Below, one piece after another: positions 18,832 through 29,389 of a stretch of DNA of 64,000 nucleotides. Under the pieces are notes generated by a model. The model saw nothing but the letters and a program-made list of their open reading frames with translations. It was not told the origin of the DNA and made no database searches. The position numbers and the translations under genes are program-made. Origin of the DNA: Polynucleobacter ibericus (GTDB lineage Bacteria; Pseudomonadota; Gammaproteobacteria; Burkholderiales; Burkholderiaceae); assembly GCF_018687955.1 (NCBI RefSeq), contig NZ_CP061309.1, positions 987,564 to 1,051,563 on the forward strand, read 5' to 3'. The first letter of the stretch is position 1, and the number at the start of each line of letters is the position of its first letter.

Positions 18832-19332
18832 ATGGAAGAGAAGAACTACATCACCCCCGCTGGTCACGAACGCATCAAGACTGAGCTCCTACAGCTCCTA
18901 AACCTTGATAGGCCCGAGGTTGTCAAGGTTGTCCATTGGGCAGCCAGCAATGGCGATCGGTCTGAAAATGGGGACTATATCTACGGGAAAAAACGCCTAA
19001 GAGAGATTGATAGGCGAATTCGCTTCCTCAATAAACGCCTAGAATTTGCCGTAGTTGTCGATAATTCAGCCCGAAAATCTGGTGAAAATGACGCAGAACA
19101 GGTGTTCTTTGGCGCCACCGTGACCTACTCAACCATAGAGGGGTCAGAGGCAGGCAAGAAGACACTCGTTACCATTGTCGGGGTAGATGAGGTAGATTTA
19201 GACAAGGGGCACGTTAGCTGGGTGTCGCCTATTGCAAAAGCGCTAATTAAATCTCGAATAGGCGATTGCGTTTTTATACAAACCCCAACGGGTCCTGCTG
19301 AAATTGAAATATTAGACGTGCAATATCTATAA
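18832..19332 (+). CDS. greB: Transcription elongation factor GreB
   Basis: Rescues backtracked RNA polymerase by stimulating transcript cleavage. The 166-residue protein has the N-terminal coiled coil (ITPAGHERIKTELLQLL; ASNGDRSENGDYIYGKKRLR with the acidic tip) and the C-terminal FKBP-like domain (FFGATVTYSTIEG; SWVSPIAKALIKSRIGD). GDYIYGKKRLREIDRRIRFL is characteristic of GreB over GreA. A longer in-frame opening upstream is only the antisense of tRNA-Arg, so ATG 18832 is the start. No strong ribosome binding site is seen. Confidence 0.95.
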   Translation: MEEKNYITPAGHERIKTELLQLLNLDRPEVVKVVHWAASNGDRSENGDYIYGKKRLREIDRRIRFLNKRLEFAVVVDNSARKSGENDAEQVFFGATVTYSTIEGSEAGKKTLVTIVGVDEVDLDKGHVSWVSPIAKALIKSRIGDCVFIQTPTGPAEIEILDVQYL

Positions 19333-19343
19333 ATTAGACAAGT

Positions 19344-21734
19344 TTATGTCGAGCGTGTTCGGGTGACTCGCATAACGTCTGGATTAGCACGCAAGCTTCG
19401 CATCACTTTGGATAGATGCAAGCGATCATAGACTTGGATCGTAAAGCGGATCGTGACAGAATCTTCTTTAAAGCGATCTTCCATAGACACATTCATGATG
19501 TTGGAGTCTGCGGCGGTCACACTACTGGCCACCCTTGCCAAGACGCCTTTACCCTGGCGAGTATCAATTGCCAAGTCAAGCTCAAATTCGCGATTGAGTT
19601 CTTTGCCCCACTCCACCTCGACCCACTTATCGCTATCTTTAGAGAGCATGCGCAATGCTATAGGGCAATCATTTGTATGGACCTGTAGCCCCTCACCTTT
19701 GCCAAGATAGCCAATGATGTTATCGCCAGGGATGGGATGGCAACAAGTTTGAAAATGAATGGAATTGCCTTCGCGACCATCCACCAAAATGGCTTGACGC
19801 TGATGATGATTTATTTCTTGATGTGGAGAGACCCAATCAGCAGCGCCTAAACGCATTTGTTCAGCTCCGCCTTCATCATCGATCAAAATTTTCAGACGAA
19901 TAGCCAACTCTTGAGGCGAGCGTCGACCCAAAGCAATATTGACACAAGCCTCTTCGCGGGTTTTGTCACCCGTCCAATGCATCAACTTTTCCCAAATCTC
20001 CGGAGAGAGTAATGCAGCATCAACACCCTGTTGACGTAAGGCATTGGCTAATAGTCGTTCGCCCAATTGCAGTGATTCTGAATAATGCTTAGTCTTTAAT
20101 GAATGGCGTATGGAAGCACGAGCTTTGCCCGTACGAACAAAAGCTAGCCAGCCCGGATTGGGCTGAGAATTTGCCGAAGTAATCACTTCAATAATGTCAC
20201 TATTCTTGAGCTCGCTGCGCAAAGGTAATTGCAAGCCATTGATCTTGACTGCAACACAAGTATTGCCCAAATCACTATGGATAGAGTACGCAAAATCTAG
20301 AGCAGTTGCGCCTCTTGGTAACGCCCGAATCTGCCCGCTTGGTGTGAAAACATAGACTGCATCAGGGAACAAATCAATTTTGACGTGCTCTAAGAATTCC
20401 TGAGAATCGCCACTGCTATCTTGAATATCAATTAAGGACTGCAGCCATTGATGGGCGCGGTTTTGGACTTCGCTCATATCTGGTGAGCCATCCTTGTAGG
20501 CCCAGTGAGCCGCAACACCTGCCTCGGCAATCGCATGCATATCAGTTGTACGAATCTGAAATTCCACCGGCACGCCCGATGGCCCCAACAAAGTAGTATG
20601 CAAGGATTGATAGCCATTTAGCTTAGGAATCGCTATGTAATCCTTAAACTTGCCAGGCATTGGCTTATACAGGGAATGCAAAATACCAAGGGCCCGATAG
20701 CACTCGTCAATCGAATGCACGGTTACCCGGAATGCATAAACGTCAAGCACCTGAGAAAAACTAACATGCTTTAGGCGCATCTTGGTATAGATGCTAAAGA
20801 GCGTCTTTTCGCGACCGCGCAGATCAACCTCTAAATTGGCTTTAGCAAAAGCCATACGAGACGCTTGCAAAATCTTCTCGACCATTTCCTTGCGATTGCC
20901 GCGCGCCCGCTTTACCGCGCCTTCAATCACCCTAAATCGCATTGGCATGGAGTAGCGGAAACTGAGATCTTGGAGATCACGATAAATAACATTTAACCCA
21001 AGTCGATGGGCAATTGGTGCGTAAATCTCGATAGTTTCAGCTGCTACACGACGGCGCTTTTCCATTGGTACCGCGTCAAGGGTGCGCATATTGTGGGTGC
21101 GATCAGCCAGCTTGACTAAGATGACACGAACATCGCGCGCCATTGCCATAAACATTTTGCGAAAACTCTCGGCCTGAGCTTCTGCATGACTTTGAAACTC
21201 TAACTTATCAAGCTTGGTTAAGCCTTCAACTAGTTCTGCAACCTTGCTACCAAATTTCTCAACGAGATCGGTCTTTGTGCAGCCAGTGTCTTCGATAACA
21301 TCATGTAATAAAGCTGCCATGATAGATGGGGCATCTAAGCGCCAAGTTGCGCAAAGTTCAGCTACGGCAACCGGATGGGTAATGTAGGGCTCACCACTAT
21401 GACGGTATTGCCCTAAATGAGCAGCATCTGAAAACTGAAATGCTTTTTTAATTTGCGCAACTTCTTCGGGCTTCAGATAAGAAAGCTTTGCCAACAATCC
21501 CTCAATCGAAACAACTTGATGCTTTAGAGGGAGATTTGGTGCAGATGTGGGGCCAAACAAATGACGACTCGATTGAGCCAACAAACTGGCAATAATCGAT
21601 TTCTTTTCATTTTGCTTTGGGGTGTCGGAGTCTACGTCCAACAATTGTGCTTGAGCTGAATCAAGCGAAGCATCTTTAGACGAGATGCTTCCTACTTTTT
21701 CCGATGTTTTAACTATTCCTAAAGGGAGCTCCAC
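19344..21734 (-). CDS. spoT: Bifunctional (p)ppGpp synthetase/hydrolase
   Basis: A 796-residue Rel/Spo protein controlling the stringent response. It has the HD hydrolase domain (RHSGEPYITHPVAVAEL; ALLHDVIEDTGCT at about residues 110-145, with ADRTHNMRT), the synthetase domain (GREKTLFSIYTKMRLKHVS; YIAIPKLNGYQSLHTTLLG), a TGS domain (FTPSGQIRALPRGATALDFA) and a C-terminal ACT/RRM domain. The intact HD motif indicates hydrolase activity. It follows rpoZ by 15 bases in the usual gmk-rpoZ-spoT order. The first 70 residues are polar and variable. Confidence 0.97.
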   Translation of the reverse strand: MELPLGIVKTSEKVGSISSKDASLDSAQAQLLDVDSDTPKQNEKKSIIASLLAQSSRHLFGPTSAPNLPLKHQVVSIEGLLAKLSYLKPEEVAQIKKAFQFSDAAHLGQYRHSGEPYITHPVAVAELCATWRLDAPSIMAALLHDVIEDTGCTKTDLVEKFGSKVAELVEGLTKLDKLEFQSHAEAQAESFRKMFMAMARDVRVILVKLADRTHNMRTLDAVPMEKRRRVAAETIEIYAPIAHRLGLNVIYRDLQDLSFRYSMPMRFRVIEGAVKRARGNRKEMVEKILQASRMAFAKANLEVDLRGREKTLFSIYTKMRLKHVSFSQVLDVYAFRVTVHSIDECYRALGILHSLYKPMPGKFKDYIAIPKLNGYQSLHTTLLGPSGVPVEFQIRTTDMHAIAEAGVAAHWAYKDGSPDMSEVQNRAHQWLQSLIDIQDSSGDSQEFLEHVKIDLFPDAVYVFTPSGQIRALPRGATALDFAYSIHSDLGNTCVAVKINGLQLPLRSELKNSDIIEVITSANSQPNPGWLAFVRTGKARASIRHSLKTKHYSESLQLGERLLANALRQQGVDAALLSPEIWEKLMHWTGDKTREEACVNIALGRRSPQELAIRLKILIDDEGGAEQMRLGAADWVSPHQEINHHQRQAILVDGREGNSIHFQTCCHPIPGDNIIGYLGKGEGLQVHTNDCPIALRMLSKDSDKWVEVEWGKELNREFELDLAIDTRQGKGVLARVASSVTAADSNIMNVSMEDRFKEDSVTIRFTIQVYDRLHLSKVMRSLRANPDVMRVTRTRST

Positions 21735-21749
21735 ACCGGAACTCCTTAA

Positions 21750-21953
21750 TTACAGAGGTACTTTGGTCAGCATGTCACGGTCAGTCACACCAGCAGCTAC
21801 TTCGCGTAATGCAACTACGGTAGCTTTATCTCTGGACTCAACACGTGGGGAGTGACCTTGTACTAATTGGCGAGCACGATATGTCGCAGCCAAAACCAAT
21901 TCGAAACGATTTGGGATAGTTTTAAGGCAATCTTCTACAGTAATACGGGCCAT
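21750..21953 (-). CDS. rpoZ: DNA-directed RNA polymerase omega subunit
   Basis: Small subunit that helps fold and stabilise beta-prime and, in proteobacteria, forms a ppGpp site. The 67-residue sequence has the family core [20 protein letters not shown] and [17 protein letters not shown]. It lies directly before spoT, linking the ppGpp enzyme with a polymerase subunit needed for ppGpp sensing. Confidence 0.97.
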   Translation of the reverse strand: MARITVEDCLKTIPNRFELVLAATYRARQLVQGHSPRVESRDKATVVALREVAAGVTDRDMLTKVPL

Positions 21954-21997
21954 GCTGAACTCACTTAATTTAGCTTCAATACCTATAGGATAACTGA

Positions 21998-22636
21998 TTA
22001 GACCCCAAGACGCTTTAAAAGCGCTGGATTTCTGGCCATACTGGGTCCAGAGCGCAGACGGCTAGAAGCCAAAATATGCTTTAAATCAACCAATGCCTGA
22101 TCAAATGAATCATTCACCACGATGTAATCTGCCTCATGGGCATGCATCAGCTCAACATGGGCTGCCGCTAAGCGGCGCTGAATCGTTGCTTCATCGTCCT
22201 GACCGCGCTTGCGGAGACGCTCTTCTAAGGCCTCGATAGATGGCGGAAAAATGAAGATCCACTGCACTGCAGGGATTAACTTTCGGATTTGTTGGGCGCC
22301 CTGCCAATCGATCTCCAGCATGACATCGCTACCAGATTGCATTTGAGATTCAATCCACGGTTTAGAGGTGCCGTAAAAATGACCATGAACTTCTGCCCAC
22401 TCTAAAAAATGACCTTGGTCGCGCTCATGCAGAAAATCTTCTTTTGCCAGAAAACGATAATCCTTGCCATCAACTTCACCAGGACGTGGCGCACGGGTTG
22501 TAGTTGATAAAGATAACTTCAGTCCAGCGTCATCCTTTAGCAAGGCATTTACTAAAGAAGATTTACCTGCACCTGAAGGCGCAACGATCATCAACATACT
22601 GCCTTGATAGGATGGTGTCAAAGTGGAGTTAGTCAT
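21998..22636 (-). CDS. gmk: Guanylate kinase
   Basis: Phosphorylates GMP to GDP. The P-loop ([17 protein letters not shown]) is near residue 15, followed by the GMP-binding block [19 protein letters not shown] and the [16 protein letters not shown] segment. The lid ([19 protein letters not shown]) is normal. The 212-residue length fits. It lies between yicC and rpoZ in a conserved operon. Confidence 0.97.
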   Translation of the reverse strand: MTNSTLTPSYQGSMLMIVAPSGAGKSSLVNALLKDDAGLKLSLSTTTRAPRPGEVDGKDYRFLAKEDFLHERDQGHFLEWAEVHGHFYGTSKPWIESQMQSGSDVMLEIDWQGAQQIRKLIPAVQWIFIFPPSIEALEERLRKRGQDDEATIQRRLAAAHVELMHAHEADYIVVNDSFDQALVDLKHILASSRLRSGPSMARNPALLKRLGV

Positions 22637-22651
22637 ATTTCAGATTGGGAG

Positions 22652-23581
22652 TTACTCAAGGTTTTGAACTTGTTCGCGCATTTGCTCGATGAATAACTTA
22701 AGCTCTAAGGCTGCTTGCGTACATTCTTCTGACACAGACTTAGAGCTCAAAGTATTGGCTTCGCGATTGAGCTCTTGCATCAGAAAATCCAATCGCTTAC
22801 CAACAGGACCTTTGCCTGCAAGCGCAGAATCTACTGCCTGAAGATGGGTCTTTAAACGCGCAAACTCTTCAGCCACATCAATCCGTACCGCATACAGCAC
22901 AACTTCTTGACGAATACGCTCCATGAGCTCAGCGCCTGCCTTGGCTTGTTCTTGCGCTGCAAGTGCTTCCGCCAAACGCTCAGTGAGTTTTTCTTGATAC
23001 TGGGAGACGTACTCGGGAACTTTAGGCTCAATCACTTTGACAATGTCACGCATCTTGCCAGTAATGCTAGTCAGGACACCAACCAAGGCCTTGCCCTCAG
23101 CATGGCGACTTTCCATGAGCGCTGCTAAGGCTGCACGTCCCGCTTCAACAGTGGCTGTAATCCAGCTATCTTCTTCGCCACGAGGCTCAGAGACCACGCC
23201 AGGCCAACGCAGCACTTCAGCAATACTCAACTCTTGGGCTTTTGGAAAAGATTCTTGGACTTTTTCTTGTAAGGTATAGAGGGCATCTAGCCGATCGCGA
23301 TTGATCGCACCCAAAGCATGGGGGTTACTTTTTGCAGCCCCAGCAGCAGCGCTATTGACGCGCCATGCCGCCCTGAACTCCACTTTGCCACGCGAGAGGC
23401 TGTGGGTAGCCATTTCTCGTAAGGCAGGCTCAGCCCCACGGCATTCGTCCGGAAGACGAAATCCTAGATCCAGAAAGCGGCTATTCACAGCCCGACATTC
23501 CACCTGCAGATCAGCAACTACACCCGCTCCTAAGGAGACTTGGCGAGAAGCGCTGCCATAACCAGTCATGCTCGATATCAT
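22652..23581 (-). CDS. yicC: YicC/YloC family endoribonuclease
   Basis: A 309-residue protein beginning [18 protein letters not shown], with [20 protein letters not shown] and the C-terminal DUF1732 segment [20 protein letters not shown] followed by LSSKSVSE. YicC-type proteins have been described as RNA endonucleases. It is first in the yicC-gmk-rpoZ-spoT unit and divergent from rph with 68 bases between. Confidence 0.95.
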   Translation of the reverse strand: MISSMTGYGSASRQVSLGAGVVADLQVECRAVNSRFLDLGFRLPDECRGAEPALREMATHSLSRGKVEFRAAWRVNSAAAGAAKSNPHALGAINRDRLDALYTLQEKVQESFPKAQELSIAEVLRWPGVVSEPRGEEDSWITATVEAGRAALAALMESRHAEGKALVGVLTSITGKMRDIVKVIEPKVPEYVSQYQEKLTERLAEALAAQEQAKAGAELMERIRQEVVLYAVRIDVAEEFARLKTHLQAVDSALAGKGPVGKRLDFLMQELNREANTLSSKSVSEECTQAALELKLFIEQMREQVQNLE

Positions 23582-23649
23582 ATGGACATTGTAGATTCAT
23601 TATTGAACTAGACCCGATTCAGACCACAACCCCAAAGGACCCCATTTCC

Positions 23650-24390
23650 ATGAGCACAGCCAACCCAGCGAATATTGCCCGACCTAGCGGCCGCAAGCCT
23701 CAGGATTTGCGTCCAGTCACCATTTCGAGGGCCTTTACCAAGCATGCTGAGGGCTCGGTATTGATCGCTTTTGGAGATACCAAGGTTCTATGTACTGCCA
23801 GCATCCTAGAAAAGGTGCCTCCCCATAAAAAAGGGTCTGGCGAGGGTTGGGTAACCGCTGAATATGGCATGCTCCCCCGCTCTACTCATACCCGCAGCGA
23901 TCGTGAGGCAGCCCGGGGCAAACAATCTGGACGCACGCAAGAGATTCAACGTCTCATTGGCAGAGCGATGCGTAGTGTCTTTGATCTAAAGGTCTTGGGT
24001 GAAAGAACGATTCACCTAGATTGCGATGTACTCCAAGCAGATGGAGGCACACGTACTGCATCAATCACAGGGGCATATGTTGCTGCGCGTGATGCAGTGA
24101 ACCAGCTCCTCAAAAGTGGTGCACTTACTCAGGATCCGATGATTGATAGCGTTGCTGCGATTTCCGTTGGAATCTATCAAGGCGTTCCAGTGCTCGATTT
24201 AGATTACCCAGAAGACTCTTCTTGCGATACCGATATGAATGTCGTGATGACAGGCAAAGGTGGAATGATTGAAGTTCAAGGCACTGCTGAAGGGGCAGCT
24301 TTTTCACGTACTGAATTAAATGCCCTCCTGGACCTGGCCGAGCAAGGTATCCAAGAATTAACCCAACTTCAAATTGACTCACTGAAGTAA
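23650..24390 (+). CDS. rph: Ribonuclease PH
   Basis: Phosphorolytic 3' exonuclease that trims tRNA precursors. At 246 residues it is full length. Typical blocks are [38 protein letters not shown], the active-site region [20 protein letters not shown], and [21 protein letters not shown] second, related phosphorolytic enzyme (pnp) lies at the left end of the window. AAAGGA precedes the ATG at 23650. It is followed by rdgB and hemW, a common order. Confidence 0.98.
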   Translation: MSTANPANIARPSGRKPQDLRPVTISRAFTKHAEGSVLIAFGDTKVLCTASILEKVPPHKKGSGEGWVTAEYGMLPRSTHTRSDREAARGKQSGRTQEIQRLIGRAMRSVFDLKVLGERTIHLDCDVLQADGGTRTASITGAYVAARDAVNQLLKSGALTQDPMIDSVAAISVGIYQGVPVLDLDYPEDSSCDTDMNVVMTGKGGMIEVQGTAEGAAFSRTELNALLDLAEQGIQELTQLQIDSLK

Positions 24391-24414
24391 GCGGCCAGGT
24401 AACAACTGCTCAAA

Positions 24415-25005
24415 ATGCAAAAGCTCGTACTCGCCTCCAACAACGCCGGCAAGGTCAAAGAATTTCAGGCGCTATTGGCCCCCTTAAATTTTCAAGTCAT
24501 TCCTCAAGGTGAATTAGGCATTCCTTCGGCCGAAGAGCCGCACCATACTTTTGTTGAGAATGCTTTAGCCAAAGCACGTCATGCCAGCGCAGCATCTGGC
24601 CTGCCTGCCTTAGCTGATGATTCGGGGATCTGCGCGCATGCCTTAAATGGTCAGCCTGGCGTGATGTCAGCACGCTTTGCTGGAGATCAAGGCAATGATG
24701 TGGCAAATAATCAAAAACTGATTCAAGAATTAAAGGGGCAGACTGATCGTGGCGCACATTATGTATGCGCCTTGGTTTTGGTCAATAGCGAAAATGATCC
24801 GGAGCCCCTCATTGTGCAAACCCGTTGGTATGGCCAGATTGTTGATCAGCCAAGTGGTAAAAACGGCTTTGGCTATGACCCCTACTTCTTTTTGTCTGAG
24901 CAGCAATGTACTGCCGCTCAACTAGAACCCGCACAAAAGAATTTAATCAGTCATCGCGGCCAAGCCTTGCGTGAACTGATGGCGCAACTGAAATCCCGTG
25001 CTTAA
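24415..25005 (+). CDS. rdgB: XTP/dITP diphosphatase
   Basis: House-cleaning enzyme that hydrolyses non-canonical purine nucleoside triphosphates. The 196-residue protein has LASNNAGKVKEFQALL (substrate binding), GLPALADDSGICAHAL with the catalytic DDSG, PGVMSARFAG, and GKNGFGYDPYFF near residue 145. Its 3' end overlaps the GTG start of hemW by eight bases. Confidence 0.97.
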   Translation: MQKLVLASNNAGKVKEFQALLAPLNFQVIPQGELGIPSAEEPHHTFVENALAKARHASAASGLPALADDSGICAHALNGQPGVMSARFAGDQGNDVANNQKLIQELKGQTDRGAHYVCALVLVNSENDPEPLIVQTRWYGQIVDQPSGKNGFGYDPYFFLSEQQCTAAQLEPAQKNLISHRGQALRELMAQLKSRA

Positions 25006-26173
25006 TTCTAATAAAGTATCTCTGACTGCATTGCCACCACTGGCTTTGTATATTCACTTTCCTTGGTGTGAAAAGAAATGTCCCTATTGCGATTTTAATT
25101 CGCATCAAATTAAAGAGGGTAAAACAGGCTTTGATGAGCAGCGCTACATTAATGCGCTAATTGCTGACCTAGAAACGGAATTGCCCAATATCTGGGGGCG
25201 ACAAGTACACAGCATCTTTATCGGTGGAGGCACGCCGAGTCTGCTATCTGCAGCAGGCATGGATCAACTACTCTGCGCCGTTCGAGCTCGAGTGAACTTA
25301 GAACCCGATGCTGAAATCACCATGGAAGCCAATCCAGGCTCTGTTGAAGCAGAAAAGTTTGCTGGTTTTGCTAAAGCAGGCATTAATCGTGTGTCGCTGG
25401 GCATTCAGAGCTTTCAAGATGAGCAGCTCAAAGCATTGGGACGTATTCATAATGGCGCAGAAGCCAAGCGTGCAATAGAGATTGCCATGAAGCATTTCAA
25501 ATCAGTGAACTTAGATCTCATGTATGGACTGCCAAAACAAAGTCTTGAGGCAGCTAAGGCAGATATCGAGGCTGCGCTTTCATTTAAAACACCACACCTA
25601 TCTTTTTACAATCTCACACTAGAGCCCAATACCTACTTTGCAAACTTTCCACCGCAATTGCCTAGTGATGATGAGGTAGATGCCATCTTTGAACAAAATC
25701 TAGAGTTACTTACCCAGGCTGGCTATCAGCGCTATGAAGTCTCTGCTTATGCGCAAAAGAATCAAGAATGCAAACATAACCTGAACTACTGGCGTTTTGG
25801 AGATTACATCGGAATTGGCGCAGGAGCACACGGCAAGATTTCCTTTCCAGACAAAATTACTCGCCAAGTGAGAGAGCGTCATCCGGAAACATATATGCAG
25901 GCCATGGAATCCAAAGGCAATGCCTTATTGGAATCCAAAGAGATCGCTGCCAAAGATCTCCCATTTGAATTTATGCTCAATACCTTAAGGCTGACGGATG
26001 GGGTTGCAACCAATACCTTTAGTGAACGTACTGGCCTTCCGTTAAACACTATCAGTAAAGGCTTGGCTGAGGCTAGCAGCAAAAAATTGCTCGATGACAA
26101 TCCAAGTCAACTAAAAGCCACGCCATTGGGAATGCGCTACCTCAATAATTTACAAGAGCTGTTTTTGGATTAA
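24998..26173 (+). CDS. hemW: Radical SAM protein HemW (heme chaperone; formerly annotated as coproporphyrinogen III oxidase)
   Basis: A 391-residue radical SAM protein with LYIHFPWCEKKCPYCDFNSH, which carries the CxxxCxxC cluster motif, followed by IFIGGGTPSLLS and VSLGIQSFQDEQLKALGRIH. HemW-type proteins insert heme into target enzymes and lack the residues of true HemN. The likely start is GTG 24998 within the end of rdgB. The HemN C-terminal domain (about 300-380) is present. Confidence 0.93.
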   Translation: MLNSNKVSLTALPPLALYIHFPWCEKKCPYCDFNSHQIKEGKTGFDEQRYINALIADLETELPNIWGRQVHSIFIGGGTPSLLSAAGMDQLLCAVRARVNLEPDAEITMEANPGSVEAEKFAGFAKAGINRVSLGIQSFQDEQLKALGRIHNGAEAKRAIEIAMKHFKSVNLDLMYGLPKQSLEAAKADIEAALSFKTPHLSFYNLTLEPNTYFANFPPQLPSDDEVDAIFEQNLELLTQAGYQRYEVSAYAQKNQECKHNLNYWRFGDYIGIGAGAHGKISFPDKITRQVRERHPETYMQAMESKGNALLESKEIAAKDLPFEFMLNTLRLTDGVATNTFSERTGLPLNTISKGLAEASSKKLLDDNPSQLKATPLGMRYLNNLQELFLD

Positions 26174-26199
26174 AGCGTTTGCAGGCTATGCACTGGCTA

Positions 26200-26997
26200 C
26201 TAACTACCAGTCCAGTTGGGTGGCTGCCCTTTTAGAAATGCAGCGACGCCATTCTTAAAATCATTGCTGCCATAAGTCTCGCTAATCAGGTCATTGCAGT
26301 CCGGCAACTGATTTTTGATTAATCTAGCGAGTACTAGCTTGCTCGATTTTTGCGTAATCGGCGCTAATTGACTGAGACGCTCCGCAAGAGCTTGTGCTTT
26401 TGTGCCTAATTGATCTTGCTCATAGGTCGCCAATAAGTAGCCCTGTTTTTCTAACTCTTCGGCTGAAACCATCTCTGCCAAAAGCAACATGCGTTTCACA
26501 ATATTGATATTGAGATGAGTTACTAACCAAGCAATATTGCCGGCAGATAAGCAATTACCCAAGGTTTTCGCTATGGGCACACCAAACTTAGCACCTGGTG
26601 TGGAGATCCGAAAATCACAGCAACTGGCAATGGCCAATCCACCACCAACGGCCATGCCATCAATTACTGCAATCGTCGGGATGGATAAGGTTGCTAGTGG
26701 AGCTAGATAACTATCGATGCCCTCTTCATAGTGCACCCCATCATCACCACTTTTAAAGCCGGAAAACTGGGCAATATCACTTCCCGATACGAAGGACTTG
26801 CCTCCGGCACCGCGGAAGATGGCCACCCGCACACTTGGATTTTTAGCAAGATCCTCGCAAATCGACTTGAGACTTTGATACATGCTGACGGTCATCGCAT
26901 TGCGTGCCGCCACATGATCGAAAGTGATGTGGGCAATATTGCCGCGTATCTCTAATAGGACTTGCGCAATATTGCCAACCTTGTCTTGCTCAACCAT
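26200..26997 (-). CDS. Enoyl-CoA hydratase/isomerase family protein with altered active site
   Basis: A 265-residue crotonase-fold protein. The oxyanion-hole blocks are recognisable (GAGGKSFVSGSDIAQFSGF; AVIDGMAVGGGLAIASCCDF). The segment that normally reads FxxPE has FGVPIAKTLG, and the second glutamate, expected before MVLTG, aligns with Arg in NIVKRMLLLAEMVSAEEL. Both hydratase glutamates therefore seem absent, arguing against a simple enoyl-CoA hydratase; an isomerase, lyase or thioesterase reaction is possible. It follows the Bug-protein gene by six bases on the same strand, and a CoA-transferase is divergent, so the locus probably handles an acyl-CoA formed from an imported organic acid. 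Confidence 0.85.
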   Translation of the reverse strand: MVEQDKVGNIAQVLLEIRGNIAHITFDHVAARNAMTVSMYQSLKSICEDLAKNPSVRVAIFRGAGGKSFVSGSDIAQFSGFKSGDDGVHYEEGIDSYLAPLATLSIPTIAVIDGMAVGGGLAIASCCDFRISTPGAKFGVPIAKTLGNCLSAGNIAWLVTHLNINIVKRMLLLAEMVSAEELEKQGYLLATYEQDQLGTKAQALAERLSQLAPITQKSSKLVLARLIKNQLPDCNDLISETYGSNDFKNGVAAFLKGQPPNWTGS

Positions 26998-27003
26998 GAA
27001 GCG

Positions 27004-27993
27004 TTATTCAGCCTTAATATTTAAGCTCTTCACTAAGCGCTGATACTTTGCAAGTTCGCCTGCCAAGAACAAACTGAAGGCTGCTGGAGTTGCAGGGCCT
27101 TCTGGTTGCAGACCTTGTGCATCGAGTGTCTTTTTGATTTCAGGATCATTCATGGCTGCTTTTACAGCTTGATCAATCTTGTTTACGACGGCAGGATCCA
27201 TCGCTTTGGGTCCCATTACGGAATACCAATTGGTGACATCAAAGCCAACAATACCCACTTCAGCAAAAGTAGGGATATTTGGTAATAGGGATAAACGTTT
27301 TGGAGTTGAAATCGCCAATGCCTTGAGGTTGCCTTGACGAATTTGCTGCAAGTTCGGTGGCAAGGTATCAAAGTTCATCGTGATTTGACCCCCTAGCAAG
27401 TCAACAATCGCTTGACCGCTACCCTTATAAGGCACGTGATTCATCTGGATGCCAGCGATCTTAGAAAATAAAGCGCCTGCTAAGTGCTGAGTACTGCCAA
27501 TACCGGAGGAACCATAAGTCATTTGACCTGGATTTGCTTTAGCCAATGAAATTAATTGCGCAACAGAGTTCACTGGTAATGAAGACTTCACAACTAATAC
27601 GTTTGGCACATAGCCCAAATAAGTAATGGGTGTGAAATCAGTCGCAGGGTTATAAGGAACATTAGTCAATACAAATGGTGAAATCGCATTTGAATTGGAA
27701 TGCCCCATCAATAAGGTATATCCATCGGGATTGGATTTAGCAACAAGATCAGCGCCAATGGTGCCCGCAGCGCCTGACTTGTTTTCAATAATCACGCTCT
27801 GACCCAAGATTTCACTCATCTTTGGAGCGATAGCACGGGCGACAATATCGGTACCGCCACCAGGAGCAAAGCCGACGATGAGTCTGATAGGTTTACTAGG
27901 ATAGGCCTGTTGGCCAACTGCGAATAATGAAGTAGTACTTAAGGCAACTGCAAGTAATCCACGCACAGCCCATTTAGGTGTTTTAAGCAACAT
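27004..27993 (-). CDS. Tripartite tricarboxylate transporter substrate-binding protein (Bug family)
   Basis: A 329-residue periplasmic binding protein. A signal peptide (about 1-28, ending near FAVGQQ) is followed by the Bug/TctC signature [20 protein letters not shown], then [20 protein letters not shown] and [14 protein letters not shown]. Bug proteins bind carboxylates. No TctA/TctB membrane genes are nearby, the common orphan situation in Burkholderiales. I use the ATG at 27993, which has GGAG seven bases upstream; an opening to 28107 would overlap the divergent CoA-transferase gene. Confidence 0.93.
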   Translation of the reverse strand: MLLKTPKWAVRGLLAVALSTTSLFAVGQQAYPSKPIRLIVGFAPGGGTDIVARAIAPKMSEILGQSVIIENKSGAAGTIGADLVAKSNPDGYTLLMGHSNSNAISPFVLTNVPYNPATDFTPITYLGYVPNVLVVKSSLPVNSVAQLISLAKANPGQMTYGSSGIGSTQHLAGALFSKIAGIQMNHVPYKGSGQAIVDLLGGQITMNFDTLPPNLQQIRQGNLKALAISTPKRLSLLPNIPTFAEVGIVGFDVTNWYSVMGPKAMDPAVVNKIDQAVKAAMNDPEIKKTLDAQGLQPEGPATPAAFSLFLAGELAKYQRLVKSLNIKAE

Positions 27994-28068
27994 AAGATCT
28001 CCAAAATTATTTTTATTGTGTTTGATACTATTAGAGCGTAATTCAAACATATAAAAACAATTGAGACA

Positions 28069-29319
28069 ATGACGAAAACACCTATAAATGGCGCATCTAA
28101 TGGCCATGCAGCTCCCCCAACCAAGCCATTACCCCTATCCGGAGTACGTGTTCTTGACGTAAGTCAAGTAATGGCCGGCCCCTACTGCTGCATGCTCTTG
28201 GCGGATTTGGGTGCAGACGTCATCAAAATTGAACCTCCAGGAACAGGCGATCAAACGCGCGGTGCGATGGGATTCAAAATGAAAGGTTCAGATAGCATGG
28301 GCTTTCTGAATATGAATCGCAATAAACGCAGTCTGACCTTAAATCTCAAAACGGAGGCCGGCAAAAAAGTATTCTTTGAATTGGTAAAGACCGCCGATAT
28401 TCTGGTGGAGAACTATCGTCCTGGCGTGATGAAGAAATTGGGTATTGACTACCCTTCATTGCAAGCCATTAATCCTGGTTTGGTATACGCCAGCATCTCG
28501 GGGTTTGGACAAACTGGTCCGTGGGCAGATCGCCCTGGCTTTGATTTAATGGCCCAAGCAATGTCAGGCGTCATGAGCGTGACGGGTTATCCAGATGGTC
28601 CTCCTGTGAAAGCGGGAGTTCCAGTAGCCGATATTGGCTGTGCACTTTTTGCGGTGTACGGTATTTTGTCCGCCTACATTGGCAAAACCAAAACAGGGGA
28701 AGGTCAATTTATTGATGCCTCTCTTTTTGATTCTGCTTTGGCATTCTCCATCTGGGATACAGCCCAATATTGGGGAACCGGCGTTGAGCCCTACAAGCTT
28801 GGTACCGCCAATCATATGAGCGCCCCATATCAGGCCATGAAAGCGGCTGATGGGTACTTTGTCATGGGCGCTACGAATCAAAAACTGTGGAAGTTGCTGT
28901 GCGACAAAATTGAGCGCCCAGAATTATGTGAAGATGCCCGCTTTAAAACCAACCCACTTCGCCTTGCCAATCGCTTGGAACTTGCTACAGAGCTAGAGAA
29001 ATCCTTTGCCAATAAAAAGGCAGATGAATGGGTTGATGCACTTCTAGCTGCAGGAATACCAGCAGGGCCGATCAATACCTACCCAGAAGCATTTGATAGT
29101 GATCATGGCCGCCATCGCAAGATGCGCATGGATATAGATCACCCCATAGAAGGCAAGGTTCCGAATATTGGCTTTGCTGTCAAAATGAATGGCACCCCTC
29201 AGCAGGTATATCGTCACCCTCCTTTATTGGGCGAACATACTAGCGAGCTTCTTGCGGAACTTGGTATTGCTGGTGAAGAGCTTAAATCTCTTGAAGCTGG
29301 TGGCGCTTTCTCAACCTAA
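28069..29319 (+). CDS. CaiB/BaiF family (class III) CoA-transferase
   Basis: A 416-residue family III CoA-transferase, moving CoA between carboxylic acids in the cytoplasm. Typical features are [59 protein letters not shown] and the catalytic Asp region [17 protein letters not shown]. The substrate cannot be read from sequence. It is divergent from the Bug-protein and crotonase genes with a 75-base shared promoter region, suggesting joint control, and ends in a strong terminator. Confidence 0.93.
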   Translation: MTKTPINGASNGHAAPPTKPLPLSGVRVLDVSQVMAGPYCCMLLADLGADVIKIEPPGTGDQTRGAMGFKMKGSDSMGFLNMNRNKRSLTLNLKTEAGKKVFFELVKTADILVENYRPGVMKKLGIDYPSLQAINPGLVYASISGFGQTGPWADRPGFDLMAQAMSGVMSVTGYPDGPPVKAGVPVADIGCALFAVYGILSAYIGKTKTGEGQFIDASLFDSALAFSIWDTAQYWGTGVEPYKLGTANHMSAPYQAMKAADGYFVMGATNQKLWKLLCDKIERPELCEDARFKTNPLRLANRLELATELEKSFANKKADEWVDALLAAGIPAGPINTYPEAFDSDHGRHRKMRMDIDHPIEGKVPNIGFAVKMNGTPQQVYRHPPLLGEHTSELLAELGIAGEELKSLEAGGAFST

Positions 29320-29347
29320 GAAATAGTCTTTCTTCTAGACAAAAGAA

Positions 29348-29372
29348 ATGGGCTCCCTAGAGCCCATTTTTA
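29348..29372 (+). terminator. Rho-independent terminator after the CoA-transferase gene
   Basis: ATGGGCTC (29348-29355) and GAGCCCAT (29360-29367) form an 8-bp stem with a 4-base loop, followed by a short T run. It lies between convergent genes, and an A-rich stretch on its left could let it serve the minus strand weakly. Confidence 0.8.
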
Positions 29373-29389
29373 TACATAATCCCAGTTAC

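Noticed and set aside
27994..28107. N-terminal extension of the Bug-type binding protein
   Set aside because: It overlaps the CoA-transferase start and hides the signal peptide; ATG 27993 has a good ribosome binding site.
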